Shown here piece by piece: positions 7,359 through 11,209 of a DNA stretch of 11,209 nucleotides. The DNA is from Bacteroidia bacterium. Lineage in GTDB: Bacteria; Bacteroidota; Bacteroidia; Bacteroidales; GCA-2748055. The notes beneath the pieces are model-generated. The model had not been told where the DNA came from. It saw only the letters and a list, made by a program, of their open reading frames with translations, and did no database searches. The position numbers were made by a program, and so were the translations under genes. The number at the start of each line of letters is the position of its first letter. Within the stretch, counting starts at the first letter, position 1. The DNA lies in assembly GCA_030596245.1 (NCBI GenBank), contig JAUVKN010000113.1:1-11209 (forward strand). Reading direction: 5' to 3'.

Positions 7359-8321
7359 ATGAACCCTGTCTTTCAACTATTGAAAAGGCCGGTATTATAC
7401 GTCCTGTTTGCTGCCATAACTGCCTGTGGTCAGAACTCCAGTGAGACCACATCTTTCCGATTCGAACAGGATGACTACGGAGTTACACTCACTGAAAACG
7501 GGAAACCGGTATATTACTACCGGAAAGAGCCGAAAACCCTCACGGGGGAATATGTCTGCAACAATTATATTCACCCCCTGTATGCCCTGAATGGGGATAC
7601 TCTTACCGATGAATTTCCCCAGGACCATCCATACCACAGAGGGATCTTCTGGTCGTGGCACCAAGTATATATTGACAGCACCAGCCTCGGGGATGACTGG
7701 ATCATGAAAGACATCACCCATGAAGTTACTAACGTTCATACGGGCACCAAACAGGCCAAAGCCACCCTTGACCTGGAAGTGGCATGGAGATCTGCGCTGT
7801 TGAAGAACGGGAAGCTCTTTATGAAGGAAAAAACCAACATCACTGTTCATCCTTTGACAACAGGTATCCGGGCCATTGATTTCGAAATATCTCTTCAGGC
7901 ACTGATCCCGGGGATAAGCCTGGGTGGTTCTGATGATGAAAAAGGGTATGGGGGACTTTGTGCCCGCATCAAACTGCCGGACGACCTGGTTTTCACCTCC
8001 TCTCAGGGAGCTGTAGAGCCGCAAACGCTGCAGGTTATCGCTGGCCCCTGGATGGATTTCTCAGGATCTTTTGGTACTCCTGATGAGGTGAGTGGCCTGA
8101 CCATCTGTTGCCACCCATCCACACCCAATTACCCGGCCCCCTGGATCCTGAGACAGAAAACTTCCATGCAGAACATTGTGTTTCCCGGAAGAGACAGGGT
8201 GAAGATCCCTACGGACCATCCCACCATTCTGAGGTACCGCCTGATCGTTCATGAAGGATTGGCCGGCGAACTGGACCTTCCCGCGTTGCAGGAAGAATAT
8301 GAAAAGACCGTTTTAAAATAG
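7359..8321 (+). CDS. DUF6807 (PmoA-like) family lipoprotein
   Basis: I start at ATG 7359 (320 aa), which gives a lipoprotein signal MNPVFQLLKRPVLYVLFAAITAC with lipobox ITAC and lipidation at Cys23. An in-frame ATG at 7293 would overlap the oxidoreductase and bury the signal. The body matches DUF6807 (PF14100), once labelled methane oxygenase PmoA: the hallmark is DHPYHRGIFWSWHQV (89-103), rich in His and Trp. The PmoA label is misleading, since nothing here suggests methane oxidation. The family is of unproven function but is repeatedly found near Gfo/Idh/MocA enzymes and glycan genes in Bacteroidota and Planctomycetota, which suggests a sugar-processing role. The clustered His93, Arg94 and His101 are candidate active-site residues. 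It begins 35 bp after the oxidoreductase and should be tethered to a membrane by lipid. The family call is good; function unknown. Confidence 0.8.
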   Translation: MNPVFQLLKRPVLYVLFAAITACGQNSSETTSFRFEQDDYGVTLTENGKPVYYYRKEPKTLTGEYVCNNYIHPLYALNGDTLTDEFPQDHPYHRGIFWSWHQVYIDSTSLGDDWIMKDITHEVTNVHTGTKQAKATLDLEVAWRSALLKNGKLFMKEKTNITVHPLTTGIRAIDFEISLQALIPGISLGGSDDEKGYGGLCARIKLPDDLVFTSSQGAVEPQTLQVIAGPWMDFSGSFGTPDEVSGLTICCHPSTPNYPAPWILRQKTSMQNIVFPGRDRVKIPTDHPTILRYRLIVHEGLAGELDLPALQEEYEKTVLK

Positions 8322-8347
8322 TCCACCAAAAAAAGTCATAACCTATT

Positions 8348-10222
8348 ATGAAAACAAATGGTTTGCTACAAATTCTGGCAATGCTGTATCTGGGCGTTGT
8401 CACAGCCTCTGGCCAGATCAAAGAGTATTCTCAGATAATTGTTGTTAATGATTATACCTACGAGATTGAGGTCGATGGCAGCCGTAACCCTGTCAACGAG
8501 ACAATCATTATTGAGAATCTGGGCGATGCGCCGCTTGTGAATCCCCGAATCACGGTGAATGGCTTATACGACTGGTTCGACACGGAGACCATTGCCCTTG
8601 AGGTTACCCGGGGTTGTAAAACGGATGAGGAAAAGGCATTGGCAATCTGGGATTTCATCCGTCTTAATTTCCAGCACCTTAATTCCCCCGGTGACAGGGA
8701 GTGCCATAATCCCATGGTAGCAATGAACGTATACAGCTATGCCCCCTGTGCCTATCACAGCACGGTGTTTACAGAGCTCTGCCGCTCAGTAGGCGTCAAG
8801 GCACGGGTCTGGGAAGTCTGGCACCACACCATCACCGAAGCATTCTACAACAATACATGGCACATGCTGGACAGCGACATCGGCCTTTACTATCTGGCCG
8901 CAGACAATCGTACTATCGCATTGGTAGAGCAGCTCTGGGATGATCAGAAAATCAGCGGCGGACTTGAGTCGGGCGCGGCTCTTACGACATTCTCCGGCCG
9001 CAACAAGGCGGTGCGTGCGGTCTATACAGATGTAGAGGGTAACAATCCTCATGTGTCTCAGGACGGTGAAAAAATTCGTGGCTATCGCTATTTCCATGGC
9101 GCGGATGAATGTTACGTACAGACTTATTATGACCGATTTGCAGTTGAACCGCATAGTATGGCTATGACCCTTCGTCCCGGTGAAAAGTTAATTCGCAACT
9201 GGAAGGGGGGAGAAAAATACTATGACTATGAGCGCCATAACAGCAGTCTTGAGAGTGGCAATGAATGGGCCAAACCCATGCGCTACGGCGACGGACAGAT
9301 TGTCTGGAAACCGGATCTCAAATCGGAACTGGCCCCATCATTTTTTAACAAATTTGAGGCCCCCGGATTCGAGGTACTCAACGGTCAGATGCCTGCAGTT
9401 CACGTTGTCCATAAAAATGGCGGAATCTACGACTTACCGGAACGGGCAATTATATCAACAGAAACTCCATATACCATTCTTGGTGGCTCAATAAAAGCTA
9501 CTTTTTACCGTGGTGCAGCCACAGAATGGGATCGTCTGTCGGCAAAGGTCTCAAGCAGAACCGGACCGGTCTCAAGCAAAATCTGGAACGCACCCGAGGG
9601 AGTAACAGGATATATAGACGCTGAGATCAACCTTGACAAAGTTTTCTTTCCCAGCGGTGAGCGAGGTCGCCATGATTATTGGGTGGAATTCAACTTTATG
9701 GCAAATGAGGCAAATAATCCACCAACCCAGAGCGGTTTGGATGCACTGGAGATGGTGACTGATATCCAGGTAAGTGCTTATTCCCTGCCTGCGTTGTCAA
9801 AAGGGCGCAACATCATTCGCTATCGAGATGAGACGCCTGGCGAACACAAGGTTAAAATTACCCACATCTGGCGCGAGCGTAATGATAACACGCCGCCTAC
9901 GAATCCAGATGGTCCGCTGTTTCCTGCCGACGGCCAGACAATAAAGACTCTGGAACCGGAGTTCAGGTGGCAAAAGGCCTCCGATGCTGACAAAGGTGAC
10001 AAGATCACGAATCATTATATCATGATCAGTTTTGATCCCATGTGCCGCTGGCCTATAGCAACCACACTGCTTAAAGAGACTGGTTCGGGGTTTTCTGAAT
10101 GGCAGCTCCCGGGCGGCTGGCTCAACAAAGACACCACCTATTTTTGGAAGGTTAAAGCCCAGGACAACCGGGGCGTTTGGGGCGAATGGAGCAAGATTTA
10201 CAGATTTAAAACTTATGAATAA
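8348..10222 (+). CDS. Secreted transglutaminase-like protein with C-terminal Fn3-like domain
   Basis: A 624-aa protein with a signal peptide cleaved near SG|QIKE (22/23). After a beta-rich segment (30-85), residues about 88-180 form a transglutaminase-like core: EEKALAIWDFIRLNFQH is the leading helix, Cys134 in APCAYHSTVFTELCRSVGVKAR the nucleophile, His160 in HHTITEAF and Asp175 in WHMLD complete the triad with normal spacing. Bacterial members are mostly cysteine peptidases, amidases or cross-linkers, so the reaction cannot be named. Residues about 200-500 match nothing I recognise. The C-terminus (about 510-624, PPTNPDGPLFPADG to TTYFWKVKAQDNRGVWGEWS) has the Tyr/Trp pattern of an Fn3-like domain, often a spacer or binding module. 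It starts 26 bp after DUF6807 and overlaps the next gene by 8 bp. Only 4 of its 32 Arg codons are AGA/AGG, against 15 of 35 in the oxidoreductase. Confidence 0.78.
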   Translation: MKTNGLLQILAMLYLGVVTASGQIKEYSQIIVVNDYTYEIEVDGSRNPVNETIIIENLGDAPLVNPRITVNGLYDWFDTETIALEVTRGCKTDEEKALAIWDFIRLNFQHLNSPGDRECHNPMVAMNVYSYAPCAYHSTVFTELCRSVGVKARVWEVWHHTITEAFYNNTWHMLDSDIGLYYLAADNRTIALVEQLWDDQKISGGLESGAALTTFSGRNKAVRAVYTDVEGNNPHVSQDGEKIRGYRYFHGADECYVQTYYDRFAVEPHSMAMTLRPGEKLIRNWKGGEKYYDYERHNSSLESGNEWAKPMRYGDGQIVWKPDLKSELAPSFFNKFEAPGFEVLNGQMPAVHVVHKNGGIYDLPERAIISTETPYTILGGSIKATFYRGAATEWDRLSAKVSSRTGPVSSKIWNAPEGVTGYIDAEINLDKVFFPSGERGRHDYWVEFNFMANEANNPPTQSGLDALEMVTDIQVSAYSLPALSKGRNIIRYRDETPGEHKVKITHIWRERNDNTPPTNPDGPLFPADGQTIKTLEPEFRWQKASDADKGDKITNHYIMISFDPMCRWPIATTLLKETGSGFSEWQLPGGWLNKDTTYFWKVKAQDNRGVWGEWSKIYRFKTYE

Positions 10223-11209
10223 GATGACTTCAATGAGACGAATTTTCAGAATTTCAATTTTTCTGGTGCTGGCACTTTCAATGCAGTTTTTTGCCTTTTC
10301 CGAAAACGCCACCGTACCGGGTGAGATCAGTACTCCATATCCAACCCTTACCTGTTTGGCAGTCGAATGGATGATAGAGGGTGATAACAACCTGGACAGC
10401 AAGGTTGAGGTCTTCTACAGAGCTGCTGGCGAGGACAAATGGTTAACAGCCATGCCTCTAGTGCGCATTCCTGCCGGAAGTACCGGAAACCGCACCCGGC
10501 CAACTTATACCTGGAAGAACAAGCACTCAGGCAGTATATTCAATCTCAAACCTGATACCGAATACGAAATTCGTTTATCACTCAGTGATCCAGATGGAGG
10601 TAAAGCCACAGAGATTGTTAAAGCAAGCACTCGTCCTGTACCCAGAGAAGCCACGAATTCGCGAATTATTGAGGTAAATCCTAAAACACTTGAAAAGGCC
10701 GCAATGCGCGCTGAGCCAGGTGACGTCTTATTGCTAAGCCCGGGTTACTACGATTCTTTTACAATGCCTGTGGATGGAGAACCGGGAAAGCCGATCGTTC
10801 TGCGTGCTGACAATGCCCATCCGGTAATCGGCAGCACATTCAACTCGATCAGCCTTGAACACCGCCGACACGTAATAATCGATGGTTTGACGGTCTGGGG
10901 ACCGGTGCAGTTGCGCTGGGCAGAAAACGTTGCCGTTCGCTATTGTAACATCCAGTCCCAGTTCGGAATTATCGCCAAGCAGCAACCAGGTTGCAAGAAC
11001 TGTTATATAGCTGATAATACGGTTAGCTATAAGATGCCCTGGGTGGCAGAAAGCACTGGCTCCGGTAGTATCTGGGGTGGTCCGGCTAATATTGGCGAGG
11101 GGATCGAACTCACTGGGCCTGGCAACGTCATTTGCTACAACCGGGTCTCCGGTTACACGGATTGTATATCGACCATGGAATATTTATGGGTTTACGATCA
11201 GATCTGTAT
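10215..11209 (+). CDS. Secreted Fn3 plus right-handed beta-helix protein (3' end outside window)
   Basis: Open for 331 codons to the window edge. ATG 10215 overlaps the stop of the transglutaminase gene by 8 bp, suggesting translational coupling; ATGs at 10224 and 10233 are possible starts that keep the signal peptide (RRIFRISIFLVLALSMQFFAFS, about 8-29). Residues 33-140 form an Fn3-like domain (IFNLKPDTEYEIRLSLSDPDG, 108-128). From about 150, PGDVLLLSPGYY (168-179) and KPIVLRADNAHPVI (192-205) mark the entry to a pectate-lyase-type right-handed beta-helix, with rungs such as HVIIDGLTVWG and NVAVRYCNI. This fold is shared by polysaccharide lyases, glycoside hydrolases and epimerases; the catalytic rungs lie outside the window, so no family can be set. 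Seven Cys in 331 residues (47, 244, 260, 263, 307, 317, 331) is high. It lacks the Gln-after-cleavage pattern of the other exported proteins. Confidence 0.78.
   Translation, partial: MNKMTSMRRIFRISIFLVLALSMQFFAFSENATVPGEISTPYPTLTCLAVEWMIEGDNNLDSKVEVFYRAAGEDKWLTAMPLVRIPAGSTGNRTRPTYTWKNKHSGSIFNLKPDTEYEIRLSLSDPDGGKATEIVKASTRPVPREATNSRIIEVNPKTLEKAAMRAEPGDVLLLSPGYYDSFTMPVDGEPGKPIVLRADNAHPVIGSTFNSISLEHRRHVIIDGLTVWGPVQLRWAENVAVRYCNIQSQFGIIAKQQPGCKNCYIADNTVSYKMPWVAESTGSGSIWGGPANIGEGIELTGPGNVICYNRVSGYTDCISTMEYLWVYDQIC

Noticed and set aside
7293..7359. Earlier in-frame start for the DUF6807 gene at 7293
   Set aside because: It would overlap the oxidoreductase by 31 bp and put 22 polar residues ahead of a good lipoprotein signal.
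7395..8024. 209-codon open frame on the minus strand opposite the DUF6807 gene
   Set aside because: It lies wholly inside a well-supported gene with a lipobox and family motif, and its translation shows no signal peptide or recognisable domain.
7359..8321. Methane monooxygenase subunit (PmoA), suggested by the older family name
   Set aside because: The protein is a soluble lipoprotein with no multi-span membrane body, and no pmoB or pmoC partner is present.
10200..10240. Possible frameshift splitting one transglutaminase-Fn3-beta-helix protein into two
   Set aside because: The second frame begins with its own basic, hydrophobic signal peptide right after the overlap, so two separate exported proteins explain the sequence better.
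9797..10402. 201-codon open frame on the minus strand across the transglutaminase/beta-helix junction
   Set aside because: It opposes the Fn3-like domain and the next signal peptide, both clearly coding, and has no domain features.

Overview
The window reads as a chromosomal segment of a Bacteroidota organism, probably an environmental member of the Bacteroidales/Marinilabiliales type; this is an inference. The support is: almost every gene encodes an exported protein; all five clear signal-peptidase-I substrates from 1 to 10222 place Gln right after the predicted cleavage site (a known habit of this phylum); most starts lack a Shine-Dalgarno sequence but sit behind A/T-rich leaders; and the gene families are typical of Bacteroidota carbohydrate loci. 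No rRNA, tRNA, CRISPR array, insertion sequence or integrase was seen.

Layout: two divergent gene strings leave a 135-bp AT-rich spacer at 5106-5240. Leftward, in transcription order, are a GDSL/SGNH esterase with an N-terminal GxDLY domain (5105-3987), a large alpha/beta-hydrolase esterase with a beta-rich C-terminal half (3930-2086), an M14-type zinc carboxypeptidase-like protein (2075-918) and a GH13-like glycoside hydrolase (887 to beyond base 1). Gaps are 10-56 bp, so this is a likely operon of four secreted hydrolases. Rightward are a DoxX-family membrane protein (5241-5744), a Gfo/Idh/MocA oxidoreductase with a twin-arginine-like N-terminus (5749-7323), a DUF6807 lipoprotein (7359-8321), a secreted transglutaminase-like protein with a C-terminal Fn3-like domain (8348-10222), and a secreted Fn3-plus-right-handed-beta-helix protein (10215 to beyond the window end). 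Gaps are 4-35 bp, with an 8-bp overlap at the last junction.

How they may work together (inference): the locus looks like a periplasmic or cell-surface module for a decorated glycan or glycoconjugate. Two serine esterases would remove acyl groups, the M14 enzyme would cut a peptide or amide, the GH13-like and beta-helix proteins would cut the sugar chain, and the DoxX/oxidoreductase/DUF6807 group would carry out a redox or accessory step. No SusC/SusD pair, sensor or sigma-factor gene is present, so the substrate and regulator cannot be read from this window. The last two genes (from 8348) use arginine codons differently from the oxidoreductase upstream and may have joined the string separately. 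The coupling of a transglutaminase-like protein with a beta-helix protein, next to an export-tagged oxidoreductase and DUF6807, is the least explained part of the locus.
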